This document shows, piece after piece, positions 18,672 through 27,333 of a stretch of 40,510 nt of DNA (its first letter is position 1; the number at the start of each line of letters is the position of its first letter). The stretch comes from Methanobrevibacter sp. (GTDB taxonomy: Archaea; Methanobacteriota; Methanobacteria; Methanobacteriales; Methanobacteriaceae), in the NCBI RefSeq assembly GCF_017406825.1, contig NZ_JAFQXT010000022.1:1-40510 (forward strand). Reading direction: 5' to 3'. The position numbers and the translations under genes are program-made. Below the pieces are notes generated by a model, which was given only the letters and a program-made list of their open reading frames with translations, made no database searches and had not been told where the DNA came from.

Positions 18672-18933
18672 TTACATCACCGCCTGCAATTCCATTAGTT
18701 CTGATTTCCTTGATTTTAACAATTGATAAAATAAATACTAAAGTTGATAACGGACCGGCCAAGGCTGCAAACAGTGCTACATCCAAATATTTAAACAACA
18801 CAACAGCCAGGACAAATCCTGCATCAAGTATTGAGAACATTATTACCTTATCTAATGGTTTTTTTAGAAATATTATTCCAAATGCTCCGATAACCATTAA
18901 AGCTATTGCAATTATTGATACGAGAAATTCCAT
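18664..18933 (-). CDS. ehaD: EhaD, small membrane subunit
   Basis: 89-residue protein with three helices; the central one contains an Asp ([15 protein letters not shown]) that could lie in a proton path. ATG 18933 has a strong GGAGTGAG site. A longer frame from 18963 would overlap ehaC by 23 bp and begin with a polar Trp/Cys segment, so I reject it. The fold recalls the MrpB/C-like pieces of group 4 hydrogenases, but this is only an impression. Confidence 0.84.
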   Translation of the reverse strand: MEFLVSIIAIALMVIGAFGIIFLKKPLDKVIMFSILDAGFVLAVVLFKYLDVALFAALAGPLSTLVFILSIVKIKEIRTNGIAGGDVND

Positions 18934-18940
18934 TTTTGAC

Positions 18941-19189
18941 TCACTCCAGCAATATCTCATCATCTAGCCTATTCAATGTATAAGCAATAGCATTGGCACT
19001 GATTGTTGAACAGATAAAGAATGCTGCTGCAACAACAAGAGCAAATGGAGTATTAATTAATAATGCAATGATAGCAGAAACTCCAAATCCAATAACATTT
19101 AGGTACAATAGTCTTTCAGCCCTATTTCTTGTTATTAAAGCCCTCAATGCTACAAATATGACTATAATTCCAATAATTTCAACATACAT
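18941..19189 (-). CDS. ehaC: EhaC, small membrane subunit
   Basis: 82-residue protein with three helices, separated by a basic loop (ITRNRAERLLYLN). It ends with LDDEILLE. The chosen ATG at 19189 has GAGAGTGAT upstream. The longer frame from 19228 would read back into ehaB and lacks a binding site. The gap to the ehaB stop is 4 bp. Named by position. Confidence 0.84.
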   Translation of the reverse strand: MYVEIIGIIVIFVALRALITRNRAERLLYLNVIGFGVSAIIALLINTPFALVVAAAFFICSTISANAIAYTLNRLDDEILLE

Positions 19190-19193
19190 ATAA

Positions 19194-19691
19194 TCACTCT
19201 CTAGCATGCCTATTGAATTTTTCGGCAATTTTTCCTAAAACTACTGAGATTCTGGCTTGGTCAATTCCCATTATGGTGAAAATAGCAATGACCATTCCAA
19301 CAATGAACATTTCAGGTGTTAAACCAATGAAAGATGCTAAAAATATTATTGCAGTAGCTGTCAAACATCCAGTAGTTCCGGCATACCCCGGATCAGCGCA
19401 TAACCTATTTCCAATGAATACTAAAAATGCTGCAATTATTCCTCCGGGAATTCCTAAAAGCATATATCCAATAGAAGCCATTAAAGTACCGGCAGATGCA
19501 TCCGGAGAACATAATATGTTTCCTTGGAAAAATCCACCAGCAATGTCTCCCCCTCTCTTTTCGACATCTTTACCAATAATCCTGGCCCCTCTAACGCCAG
19601 GCTGTTCGGGAAGTCCGAAATATGTATCTACAATCACAAAATTCAACCAGCATAGAACTGCGGCAATTATAATTCCAATTACCTCATTCAT
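19194..19691 (-). CDS. ehaB: EhaB, membrane subunit
   Basis: 165-residue protein. It has a helix at 2-20, then a polar region with [22 protein letters not shown], then about three helices between 65 and 150, and a basic C-terminus. Cys57, Cys98 and Cys108 sit in or near membrane segments without a metal-binding pattern. It overlaps ehaA by 8 bp. Named by position in the operon. Confidence 0.84.
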   Translation of the reverse strand: MNEVIGIIIAAVLCWLNFVIVDTYFGLPEQPGVRGARIIGKDVEKRGGDIAGGFFQGNILCSPDASAGTLMASIGYMLLGIPGGIIAAFLVFIGNRLCADPGYAGTTGCLTATAIIFLASFIGLTPEMFIVGMVIAIFTIMGIDQARISVVLGKIAEKFNRHARE

Positions 19692-20073
19692 TCATATCAT
19701 CCCCTGAATTCTCATCAAGAGGTGTTGGAAATACAAAATCAAATAAATATTTCACGAATAATGCAGATAAAACACCAATAACAGCCGCCAAAACCAATCC
19801 ATTGAACATGAATGTATAATTTAAAACTAAAAATATGGAAAGGATACCAATAGCAATTATTGGAGTAGGATAAATCGCACTTACATCAAAAGAATACCTA
19901 TATGGTTTGCTAGGCAGTAACGGTAATCTCAAAAGCAAAGCTACAACAATAGAACAAATGATAGCCACAATATAAGCAAATAGCATATCACCTAAAGACA
20001 GACTTATATTGCTTAGCCCATAAAAATTACTATACGAAGCAAAATATATGGTATCAAACACATAATTAAACAT
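19684..20073 (-). CDS. ehaA: EhaA, membrane subunit, first gene of the operon
   Basis: 129-residue protein with about three helices (30-52, 71-90 and 92-112) and an acidic tail. It is the promoter-proximal gene of a 20-gene run whose order, sizes and key motifs match ehaA-T. AGAGGAG lies upstream of ATG 20073, and a TATA box is placed about 45 bp upstream. Divergent transcription to a plus-strand epimerase begins 113 bp away. Confidence 0.86.
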   Translation of the reverse strand: MFNYVFDTIYFASYSNFYGLSNISLSLGDMLFAYIVAIICSIVVALLLRLPLLPSKPYRYSFDVSAIYPTPIIAIGILSIFLVLNYTFMFNGLVLAAVIGVLSALFVKYLFDFVFPTPLDENSGDDMNE

Positions 20074-20114
20074 ATTATTAGACTCCTCTTACTTAATAAA
20101 TATTCATATAAAAA

Positions 20115-20124
20115 TATATAAATA
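20115..20124 (-). promoter_or_regulatory. Putative eha operon TATA box
   Basis: On the minus strand this reads ATTTATATAT, a good archaeal TATA box. Transcription would begin about 25 bp downstream, near 20090, giving a leader of roughly 17-20 nt that just includes the AGAGGAG ribosome binding site of ehaA. The surrounding AT-richness makes other placements possible. Confidence 0.55.
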
Positions 20125-20186
20125 TTGTTACTTAAAAATAATAAATAATTGCTTAAATATAACTTAAATTATTAAATGGTGGCTTA

Positions 20187-21119
20187 ATGAAAAATAAAAA
20201 GATTTTAATCACTGGTGGAGCAGGTTTTATAGGTTCCCATATTGTTGATGCATTAATAAAAGATAATGAAATTACAATTATTGATAATCTCACCACAGGA
20301 AGTATTAAAAATTTAAAATATCCTGAGCACGAGAATTTAAATTTTATCAAAGGAGATATCCGTGAAATTAATTTCAACGATTTAACATGCGGAACCGATT
20401 ATATTTTCCATCTTGCAGCCATGGCAAGTGTTCCGTTAAGTGTTGAAAAACCTGAAGAGTGTAATGAGATAAATGTTAATGCCACCGTTAAGCTTCTGAA
20501 ATCTGCAGTTGACAATGATGTTAAAAAAATCGTATTTTCATCATCCTCTTCAGTTTATGGGGAAAACAGGAATATGCCTTTAAAAGAAACAGAAACACCA
20601 ATGCCAACTTCTCCTTACGCCGCTTCAAAGGCAAGCTGTGAGTTATATTTAAAAACATTTTATGAAAGTTACGGTCTGAACTACACTGCACTCAGATATT
20701 TCAATGTATTCGGACCTAGGCAGGATAAGAATTCCCAGTATGCTGCTGTAATACCTAATTTTATCAGTGCACTTCTCGAAGGCAAACAGGCTGAAATCTA
20801 CGGAGACGGTGAACAGACTAGAGACTTCGTCTACATTGGAGACATTGTAAGGGCAAATATAAACGCATGCAAATCCGATTACAACGGCATCGTCAATATC
20901 GCTTCCGGTGAAAAATTGACAATAAACAGATTATATGAAATCGTTAAGAATACTTTAGACAGCGATTTGGAACCAAAATACCTGCCTGAACGACCTGGAG
21001 ATATAAAACACTCATTAGCAGACATCAGCAATATGGAAAAAATAAATTTAAAGATTGACTCCGGCGATTTTGAAAAACAGCTTGCAGAAACAGTCAATTG
21101 GTTTAAAACCATATTATAG
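20187..21119 (+). CDS. NAD-dependent nucleotide-sugar epimerase (UDP-glucose 4-epimerase-like)
   Basis: 310-residue extended SDR enzyme. The NAD-binding loop is GGAGFIG at residues 10-16. The catalytic Ser lies in the SSSSSVYG stretch at about 118-125, and the Tyr144-x-x-x-Lys148 pair is in YAASK. The RYFNVFGPRQD and GDGEQTRDFVYIGDI motifs are typical of UDP-glucose or UDP-N-acetylglucosamine 4-epimerases. Length is normal. TGGTGGcttaATG supplies the start. It is followed after 10 bp by a CPBP protease gene, so both are one transcript diverging from eha. It likely supplies sugars for cell-wall or surface glycans. Confidence 0.9.
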   Translation: MKNKKILITGGAGFIGSHIVDALIKDNEITIIDNLTTGSIKNLKYPEHENLNFIKGDIREINFNDLTCGTDYIFHLAAMASVPLSVEKPEECNEINVNATVKLLKSAVDNDVKKIVFSSSSSVYGENRNMPLKETETPMPTSPYAASKASCELYLKTFYESYGLNYTALRYFNVFGPRQDKNSQYAAVIPNFISALLEGKQAEIYGDGEQTRDFVYIGDIVRANINACKSDYNGIVNIASGEKLTINRLYEIVKNTLDSDLEPKYLPERPGDIKHSLADISNMEKINLKIDSGDFEKQLAETVNWFKTIL

Positions 21120-21129
21120 GAGTTAGACT

Positions 21130-21939
21130 ATGGACAAGAGTGTCACAAAATTTAATGTACGCTTAAGGACAATCACAATAAGGAATCTTATAGTTGGAAT
21201 AATCATTGCCTTTATCGTTAGCGGAATTCTGACAGCTATTTTTCCGGCAATTTATGAATCTGACGAGTTATATTTCATAGTCTTCCTATTGATTGGAGGA
21301 TTAATGTTTGCTTGGATTTTTAAAGATACTTATGGTCTTGACAGAAATATAGAAATGGTTTTTGAAGACAAGTATAAAAAAGAAATCATTTATGTCTTTG
21401 CAATAAACCTGCTATTCGCATTCCTATTTACATTTTTCATATCCTCTTTGGATATTCTGATTGGATTAAATGATCCTAATTGGATTTCTATCTGGGAAGT
21501 CGATACCGTAAACATTGATTCCAGCGTCGTTATTCTTGATGCAATCGGTGCCATAATTTTTGCACCCATAATAGAAGAATTGGTATTTAGAGGAATAATA
21601 TTTAACCGATTAAAAATTAGAACAGGAATAATTCCTGCTATGATAATTTCCTCATTCATATTTGCTATTGGCCATGAATTCGGTGGAATGACAAGTGCAT
21701 TTCTATTCGGAATCTGCATGTGCATGCTATACCTAAAAACAGACAATATTCTGATTGCAATGTCTGTTCACTTTATTAATAATGTCGTTGCAACCATTCT
21801 TAATATTAGCGGATTGGATGTGATAATGTCACAATTGCCTTGGCTTGTTCCATGTTTGATAATTTCAATTATAGGTACAGTGTACTTATTAAAATATATC
21901 ATACAAGAATATAAACTTATTAAAAAACAGTATAATTAA
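21130..21939 (+). CDS. CPBP family intramembrane metalloprotease
   Basis: 269-residue membrane protein with about eight helices. The three active-site motifs of the CAAX protease/bacteriocin-processing (Abi) family are present: EELVFR with Glu149/Glu150 and Arg154, GHEFGG with His182, and HFINN with His214. It would cut substrates within the membrane; in archaea the substrates are mostly unknown. TAGGAGTTAGACTATGG gives a GGAG site 6-7 bases before the ATG. Its position 10 bp after the epimerase suggests co-transcription, possibly for surface biogenesis or self-protection against peptides. Confidence 0.88.
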   Translation: MDKSVTKFNVRLRTITIRNLIVGIIIAFIVSGILTAIFPAIYESDELYFIVFLLIGGLMFAWIFKDTYGLDRNIEMVFEDKYKKEIIYVFAINLLFAFLFTFFISSLDILIGLNDPNWISIWEVDTVNIDSSVVILDAIGAIIFAPIIEELVFRGIIFNRLKIRTGIIPAMIISSFIFAIGHEFGGMTSAFLFGICMCMLYLKTDNILIAMSVHFINNVVATILNISGLDVIMSQLPWLVPCLIISIIGTVYLLKYIIQEYKLIKKQYN

Positions 21940-21962
21940 AAAAAAAGATTAAAATTTAACTT

Positions 21963-22841
21963 CTAATCCTCCTTTAAAATTTTATATATCTCATTCGGTT
22001 TTTTGTTTATCATCGAGGATATTTCATCAACCGAATAGGATTTCATTAATTCCATTATAATATTCTTTTCACCTTGCTCAATCCCTTGCTCAATTCCTTG
22101 TTCAATCCCTAATTTTTCACCTTCGTGGATTAAACTTGCAATTAAACCTTCAGTTTTTGCTGCCATATCAATCTTCCCCAATAATTCCTCTCGTTTTTCG
22201 AGATTAATATATTCTACAATATTCAAATACATTCCCATAACAATCTTATCTAATTCCCTTTCCGGAATACAATACTGCTTATTTGCAATATTGTTACACA
22301 TTTCTTCAACAATTACATCTTCACGTTCATCCAAATCAAAAATTGGAAACGAAATCATAAGAGAACAATCATAGGAACTTAACAGCTCATTATTTTGAAA
22401 TTTGTCTCTGATTCTATTTAAATCGTTTTGTTTGTAAATCTCTTTAGTTTTAATAATTTCAGGACAAAATTTCATATTAGATACATGATACTCAGTTATG
22501 TTTCCTCCTTTTGAAATAACAATGAAAATAGATTTGACATTTTCATCATTTTTACAGAATTCCGGTTTATAATATCTATACACTTGTTTTAAGTCATTTT
22601 TTGTTAATTGATTTTTTTTAAATTCAAATATGATAATATTTCCAGATTTTGTTAAAACCTTGAAATCAGTAAAATTATCAAATATTTTCGGATGACTGAT
22701 ATTTTCAAATACTATTTCTTCAGTAGGCAGTATATCTTCAATTTCTTCATCAACACCCAGTGCATTACATATACGAATTAGATAATGCATGAAACATATT
22801 TTTACCAGTAAATCTCGATTTCTTTGTTCTTCTACCGTCAT
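21963..22841 (-). CDS. PD-(D/E)xK nuclease-like protein (Rpn/transposase-associated type)
   Basis: 292-residue protein. The N-terminal half holds a PD-(D/E)xK-like core: Asp59 in FTDFKVL and Glu73-x-Lys75 in IIIFEFKK, followed by LTKNDLKQVYRYY. This is the layout of Rpn-like putative transposase/nuclease proteins. The C-terminus has a short tandem repeat IEQG x3 (about residues 246-257) leading into a helical EISSMINKKPNEIYKIL segment, a feature common in that group. The start at ATG 22841 has GGTGG four bases upstream. It stands alone and convergent to the CPBP gene. It may act in DNA recombination or be a domesticated mobile-element relative. Function is inferred from the fold only. Confidence 0.65.
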   Translation of the reverse strand: MTVEEQRNRDLLVKICFMHYLIRICNALGVDEEIEDILPTEEIVFENISHPKIFDNFTDFKVLTKSGNIIIFEFKKNQLTKNDLKQVYRYYKPEFCKNDENVKSIFIVISKGGNITEYHVSNMKFCPEIIKTKEIYKQNDLNRIRDKFQNNELLSSYDCSLMISFPIFDLDEREDVIVEEMCNNIANKQYCIPERELDKIVMGMYLNIVEYINLEKREELLGKIDMAAKTEGLIASLIHEGEKLGIEQGIEQGIEQGEKNIIMELMKSYSVDEISSMINKKPNEIYKILKED

Positions 22842-22891
22842 TGCACCACCTTTTATTTTCACAATGGTAATGGTTTAGACTAAATTAAATG

Positions 22892-22934
22892 ATTTTTAAT
22901 TTAAAAGAATGTGGTGAAATTTTAAATTAAAAAT
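22892..22934. repeat. 15-bp perfect inverted repeat, A/T only
   Basis: ATTTTTAATTTAAAA at 22892-22906 is matched exactly by its reverse complement at 22920-22934, with a 13-bp spacer. It lies about 50 bp upstream of the nuclease-like gene on the minus strand, between two minus-strand genes. It could be a weak terminator for 23078-23449 or an operator. Because it is all A/T in AT-rich DNA, part of the match may be chance. Confidence 0.5.
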
Positions 22935-23077
22935 TATAAGTCAGTTTATAGTTTATTAAAAGCAGTATATAAATTATTTCTTTAATTGAAGTAAATTTTA
23001 CGGTTTAAAAGCAAAATTGATTTGATTATGTAATTCAAATCTCCTAAAAAAAGCTGAAATTTAAAAAAAATAACACG

Positions 23078-23449
23078 CTAGTGGAATCCGCATCCACTAC
23101 ATGTTTCACATTTTTCCTCTTCCAAAGGATCATATTTTTTATCTTCTTGTAAAGTGGCTGATATGAAATATTGGTCCAGTTCATCCTTATTTTTTAAAAC
23201 TGGAGAAACCCCTTTAAAGTCACATCTGATATCGCCGGTTCCGCCAATATCAACCATTATCGGTTCGCCCAATTTAAATCTTTTAAAGTATGATTCAATT
23301 TCATTTATTAATGATCCAGGCACTCTGAAATTGAAGGATAAAATGTTATTCTCCTTCATCTTTAAACCAACATATTTCTGGTCAATTTCGTAGTTTAATC
23401 CCAATTGCTTTTTGAAAATTATGTTAGTTCCTATCTCATTAGATGTCAT
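23078..23449 (-). CDS. Uncharacterised protein with Cys-rich C-terminal tail
   Basis: 123-residue soluble protein that I do not recognise. Residues about 20-105 look like a compact alpha/beta domain with FRVPGSLINEIESYFKRF and IMVDIGGTGDIRCDFKG. The last residues are CETCSGCGFH, giving three cysteines and a histidine in a CxxCxxCxxH pattern that could bind Zn, Ni or a cluster. ATG 23449 has GAGAGGAG upstream; an in-frame upstream start at 23467 would consume it. A TATA-like element on the minus strand (around 23493-23503) lies at a reasonable distance. Single-gene transcript. Confidence 0.75.
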   Translation of the reverse strand: MTSNEIGTNIIFKKQLGLNYEIDQKYVGLKMKENNILSFNFRVPGSLINEIESYFKRFKLGEPIMVDIGGTGDIRCDFKGVSPVLKNKDELDQYFISATLQEDKKYDPLEEEKCETCSGCGFH

Positions 23450-23584
23450 TTTAAAATCTCCTCTCAATATTAAATTAAAATTAATTGTTTGAAGTATATA
23501 AAACTTTCCAAAATCAGAAAAAGAAAATAAATAAAAATTGATTTTTAATACATTTTTAACGAATTATCCCATTTTTTAATAAGG

Positions 23585-23593
23585 TTTATATAA
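23585..23593 (+). promoter_or_regulatory. Putative TATA box for the HTH-cupin/vor/gat operon
   Basis: TTTATATAA, preceded by AAGG, fits an archaeal TATA box. Transcription would begin around 23615-23620, giving a leader of about 55 nt before ATG 23673. The predicted start falls on the palindrome at 23619-23636. Confidence 0.55.
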
Positions 23594-23618
23594 TTTCAGA
23601 TTCAAAAATAAAAATATG

Positions 23619-23636
23619 TTATAATATATATTATAA
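23619..23636. promoter_or_regulatory. 18-bp palindrome at the predicted transcription start
   Basis: TTATAATATATATTATAA is a perfect 18-bp palindrome located about 26 bp downstream of the TATA box and 37 bp upstream of the HTH-cupin gene. A dimeric repressor bound here would block initiation, so it is a candidate autoregulatory operator. It is made only of A and T, which weakens the case. Confidence 0.4.
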
Positions 23637-23672
23637 TATAAGTAAATCAATAAAAAAAATAGGTGTTTTTGA

Positions 23673-24224
23673 ATGAATGAATACAACAAAGATATTGGAA
23701 ATAGAATTAGAGAATTGAGAGAACTATCCGACATTACAATTAAGGAAATTGCAGAAAACCTAAACATTGAAGAAGAAACTTATATCCAATATGAAAATGC
23801 TGAAATTGACATTCCAGCAAGTTTTTTATACGAACTTGCACACATCTTTAAAGTTGATTTAGGATTATTATTAACCGGAGAAGAAAGTAGGATGAACATA
23901 TTTGACATAACCCGTGCAAACAAAGGAGTTTCAGTTGACAGAAGCAAGGAATACACACATGAAAACCTATGTTCCAACTTCATTCACAAAAAGGCCGAAA
24001 CCTTCCTTGTTGTTGTAGACCCTAAAAAGAACCCTACACCTTCCCTTAACTCACACCCTGGACAGGAATTCAACTATGTCCTTGAAGGTTCCCTAAAAAT
24101 TTATATACACAACAATGAAATCGTGTTAAACGAAGGAGATTGTATATTCTTCGATTCAACACACAGACACGCAATGGTAGCACTTAACGATAAACCGGCT
24201 AAATTTTTAGCAGTAATCATATAA
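23673..24224 (+). CDS. XRE-type HTH transcriptional regulator with cupin domain
   Basis: 183-residue regulator. The N-terminal helix-turn-helix (about residues 7-60; [25 protein letters not shown]) is followed by a C-terminal cupin beta-barrel (about 110-183). The barrel has [16 protein letters not shown] and [16 protein letters not shown], which carry the usual His/Glu metal-ligand positions. Such proteins sense a small ligand and repress neighbouring genes. It is 20 bp upstream of the acyl-CoA synthetase gene and probably the first gene of a 23673-31981 operon. It may therefore sense an acyl-CoA, organic acid or amino acid, but the ligand is unknown. AGGTG lies upstream of the ATG. Confidence 0.9.
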   Translation: MNEYNKDIGNRIRELRELSDITIKEIAENLNIEEETYIQYENAEIDIPASFLYELAHIFKVDLGLLLTGEESRMNIFDITRANKGVSVDRSKEYTHENLCSNFIHKKAETFLVVVDPKKNPTPSLNSHPGQEFNYVLEGSLKIYIHNNEIVLNEGDCIFFDSTHRHAMVALNDKPAKFLAVII

Positions 24225-24244
24225 TATTTTATGGAGTTAATTAA

Positions 24245-25918
24245 ATGACAGCATTAATAGGAGACTTTGTAGAAAGAGTTGATTTCAACTCTTATGAAGA
24301 TTTTTTTGAAAATTTCAAGCTTAAATTTGATGACACATTCAATTTCGGATTTGATGTGGTTGACAAATATGCCGAAATTGACCCTGAAAAAATCGCTTTA
24401 ATCTGGACAAATGACCATGACGAAGAACATACCTTCACTTTTAAAGACATGAAAGAATATTCCAATAAAGCAGCGAACTTATTTAAACGTTTAGGAATTA
24501 AAAAGGGAGATTCAGTAATGCTCACTTTAAAAAACAGGTATGAATTCTGGTTCTGTATGGTGGCATTGCACAAAATAGGAGCAATAGCAATTCCCGGAAC
24601 CCACATGCTAAAACTGCATGATATAGATTTTAGACTGGAACAGGCCAATGTAAAAATGATTGTCTCAGTTGAAGAAGACACATTACTTCCAGATTATGAA
24701 GAATCAGAGAAAAAATTAGGCCTAAATTTACCTAAATTAGTTATTGAAGCCGATAGGGAAGGCTGGATTAATTTCAATGAAGCCATTGAAAAAGAAGACC
24801 CTAATTTTGAAAGACCTACTGGTGAAGACCAGACCTTCGCTGAAGAAGTGTTCTTGATTTACTTTACTTCAGGGACAAGCGGGCTTCCAAAAATGGTTTC
24901 ACATAGGCACACATATGCTTTAGGCCATATACCAACAGCCAAATACTGGCACAATGTTGTGGAAGATGGAATCCACCATACTGCAGCAGATACAGGATGG
25001 GGGAAAGCCGTATGGGGAAATCTCTACGGCCAATGGATTGCCGGAACCGGTATATTTATTTATGATTACGACAGATTCAATGGAATTAAATTACTTGAAA
25101 AGATTATTGAAAATAAAGTGGACACATTCTGTGCCCCTCCAACAATCTACAGATTTATCATCAAGGAAAATATTGAAGGATATGACCTTTCAAACTTGAA
25201 ATATGTTACAACCGCAGGAGAACCTTTACCTCCAGAAGTATCTGAAAGATTTTATGATCTGTCCGGTTTGAGGATTAAAGAAGGATTTGGACAAACTGAA
25301 ACAACATTGTCAATAGGAACATTTATTTGGTTGGAAGCAAAAGTTGGTTCAATTGGAAAACCTTCCCCATTATTCGATTTGCATTTATTGGACGAAAATC
25401 ATGAAAAAGTTGAAATTGGAGATGAAGGAGAACTTTGTTTTAAAATGAGTGACGTTCCAACTCCAGGACTGTTTAAGGACTATGTAAATGATGATAAGAA
25501 ATACAGGCAGCAAATCCATGACGGATATTACCACTGCGGAGATACAGCTTGGATGGATGAAGACGGATACGTTCACTTTGTCGGAAGAAACGACGACATC
25601 ATCAAATCCTCAGGTTATCGTATCGGACCTTACGAAGTGGAAAGTGCCGTATTATCCCACGAGGCAGTGGCGCACTGCGCAATTACCGCTTATCCTGATG
25701 AAGTAAGAGGCCAGATTGTAAAGGCAAGCATTGTCTTGCAGCCTGACTACGAACCATCAGATTCTTTAACTAAAGACATTCAGAATCATGTTAAAAGAGT
25801 TACAGCTCCTTATAAATACCCAAGAATGGTTGAATATGTTGATGAACTTCCAGAAACCATCAGCGGTAAAATAAGAAGAGTTGAAATCAGAGAAAACGAT
25901 AATAAATTAATCAGATGA
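24245..25918 (+). CDS. AMP-forming acyl-CoA synthetase
   Basis: 557-residue ANL-family enzyme: a carboxylate plus ATP gives an acyl-AMP, then acyl-CoA. The P-loop TSGTSGLPK is at 208-216, the A5-type motif GFGQTET at 347-353, the hinge region GYRIGPYEVES at 457-467, and the catalytic lysine is Lys542 in SGKIRR. It resembles the medium/branched-chain acetyl-CoA-synthetase-like group more than classical Acs (which is about 650 residues). It lies 5 bp before vorC in one transcript with vorCBA. This suggests it activates branched-chain acids such as isobutyrate or 2-methylbutyrate for reductive carboxylation. Substrate is inferred from linkage. Confidence 0.9.
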   Translation: MTALIGDFVERVDFNSYEDFFENFKLKFDDTFNFGFDVVDKYAEIDPEKIALIWTNDHDEEHTFTFKDMKEYSNKAANLFKRLGIKKGDSVMLTLKNRYEFWFCMVALHKIGAIAIPGTHMLKLHDIDFRLEQANVKMIVSVEEDTLLPDYEESEKKLGLNLPKLVIEADREGWINFNEAIEKEDPNFERPTGEDQTFAEEVFLIYFTSGTSGLPKMVSHRHTYALGHIPTAKYWHNVVEDGIHHTAADTGWGKAVWGNLYGQWIAGTGIFIYDYDRFNGIKLLEKIIENKVDTFCAPPTIYRFIIKENIEGYDLSNLKYVTTAGEPLPPEVSERFYDLSGLRIKEGFGQTETTLSIGTFIWLEAKVGSIGKPSPLFDLHLLDENHEKVEIGDEGELCFKMSDVPTPGLFKDYVNDDKKYRQQIHDGYYHCGDTAWMDEDGYVHFVGRNDDIIKSSGYRIGPYEVESAVLSHEAVAHCAITAYPDEVRGQIVKASIVLQPDYEPSDSLTKDIQNHVKRVTAPYKYPRMVEYVDELPETISGKIRRVEIRENDNKLIR

Positions 25919-25923
25919 TATAA

Positions 25924-26208
25924 ATGACAGAAGAGATATCTTACCCAGTAATAAATAAGGAAATCTGCAAAGGATGTCAAAGATGCATTGTCGGATGTCC
26001 TCAAAATGCAATTGTCCTTAGCGATGAAATGAATAATGCTGGTTACCAATTTGCTGTTTACAGTGGCGATGGTTGCACCGGATGCAAGGATTGTTACTTC
26101 ACTTGTCCGGAACCGTTGGCGCTAGAAGTACATCAATTAAAAAATATAAGAAATGATAACGTTGCAAAAATGATTAAGGCAAAAGTAGCTAGTCAAGGAG
26201 GCAATTAA
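25924..26208 (+). CDS. vorC: 2-oxoisovalerate ferredoxin oxidoreductase, ferredoxin-like subunit
   Basis: 94-residue 2[4Fe-4S] ferredoxin-like subunit. The motifs are Cys15/18/21/25 (CKGCQRCIVGCP) and Cys51/54/57/61 (CTGCKDCYFTCP). It carries electrons between the TPP site of the oxidoreductase and soluble ferredoxin. It starts 5 bp after the acyl-CoA synthetase and abuts vorB. The order ferredoxin, alpha, fused beta/gamma matches the vorCBA arrangement known in Methanothermobacter. Confidence 0.92.
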   Translation: MTEEISYPVINKEICKGCQRCIVGCPQNAIVLSDEMNNAGYQFAVYSGDGCTGCKDCYFTCPEPLALEVHQLKNIRNDNVAKMIKAKVASQGGN

Positions 26209-27321
26209 ATGAGTAATCAAATGGTAAAAGGAAATACTGCAGTTATCGTTGGCGCAATGTATGCGGGCTGTGACTGTTTCTTTGGATACCCAATTACTCC
26301 TGCAAGTGAAATCTTACACGAAGCTTCAAAATACTTCCCTATGGTTGGAAGAAAATTTATTCAGGCCGAAAGTGAAGAGGCGTCAATCAATATGGTTTAC
26401 GGTGCATCAGGTGCCGGACACAGAGTTATGACATCCTCATCAGGCCCTGGTATCAGCTTGATGCAGGAAGGATTCACTTTCCTTGCCGGTGCCGAGTTAC
26501 CTGCAGTAATCGTCGACATCATGAGGGCGGGACCTGGACTTGGAAACATAGGACCTGAACAGGGAGATTACAATCAAATCGTCAAGGGAGGAGGTCATGG
26601 AAACTATAAAAACATAGTTCTAGCTCCAAACAGCGTTCAGGAAATGTGTGACCTGACAATGAAGGCATTCGAGCTTGCAGACAAATGGAGAAATCCTGTC
26701 GTTGTTTTAGCCGACGGTACATTAGGCCAAATGGCAGAACCGTTAGTGTTCCCTGAAAAGGCCATTGAACCAAAAGACGATAAAGATTGGGCAGTGAAAG
26801 GAACTAAGGAAACAATGGAAAACCTCATTACTTCAATCTTCAATGATTTCAACGATTTGGAAGACTTCAACTACAGGCTCCAGGAAAAATATGCGAAAAT
26901 CGACGCCGAAGAAGTCATTGTTGACGAATACATGGTTGATGATGCGGAAATCGTATTGGTATCCTATGGTATCAGCAGCCGCATTGCAAGATCTGCTGTC
27001 GATAAAAGCCGTGAAAAAGGATTGAAAGTTGGACTTTTAAGACCAATCACATTATCACCTTTCCCAGTTGACAGGATTAAGGAATTATCAGACAAGGGAG
27101 TCAGTTTCATATCAGTTGAAATGAGTAACGGCCAACTGCTGGCAGATGTTCAGTTTGCGGCACTTAGAAAAGAAGATACCCACCTGGTTAACAGAATGGG
27201 AGGTAACCTGATTGAACTTAAACATGTGCTTGCCAAGATTTATGAAATAGCCGGACTTGACGAGGAAATTGATACTTCAAAAAGAAGTGAGGAAAAGGCC
27301 AGCCCGAATATTATTGATTAA
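26209..27321 (+). CDS. vorB: 2-oxoisovalerate ferredoxin oxidoreductase, alpha subunit
   Basis: 370-residue alpha subunit of the 2-oxoacid:ferredoxin oxidoreductase family. YPITPASE at residues 27-34 is the signature of the substrate/TPP-facing domain, followed by [18 protein letters not shown] and [12 protein letters not shown]. The C-terminal domain II holds [11 protein letters not shown]. The enzyme interconverts a branched 2-oxoacid with the acyl-CoA, CO2 and reduced ferredoxin. In a methanogen fed with branched acids it can run in the reductive carboxylating direction. VorB is favoured over KorA by the fused partner gene downstream and by overall resemblance; 2-oxoglutarate specificity is a less likely alternative. 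Confidence 0.9.
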   Translation: MSNQMVKGNTAVIVGAMYAGCDCFFGYPITPASEILHEASKYFPMVGRKFIQAESEEASINMVYGASGAGHRVMTSSSGPGISLMQEGFTFLAGAELPAVIVDIMRAGPGLGNIGPEQGDYNQIVKGGGHGNYKNIVLAPNSVQEMCDLTMKAFELADKWRNPVVVLADGTLGQMAEPLVFPEKAIEPKDDKDWAVKGTKETMENLITSIFNDFNDLEDFNYRLQEKYAKIDAEEVIVDEYMVDDAEIVLVSYGISSRIARSAVDKSREKGLKVGLLRPITLSPFPVDRIKELSDKGVSFISVEMSNGQLLADVQFAALRKEDTHLVNRMGGNLIELKHVLAKIYEIAGLDEEIDTSKRSEEKASPNIID

Positions 27322-27333
27322 GGATGTGGAAAA

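Noticed and set aside
22892..22934. Inverted repeat as terminal repeat of a mobile element
   Set aside because: The two arms are only 13 bp apart, so they do not bracket a gene; no target-site duplication is visible.
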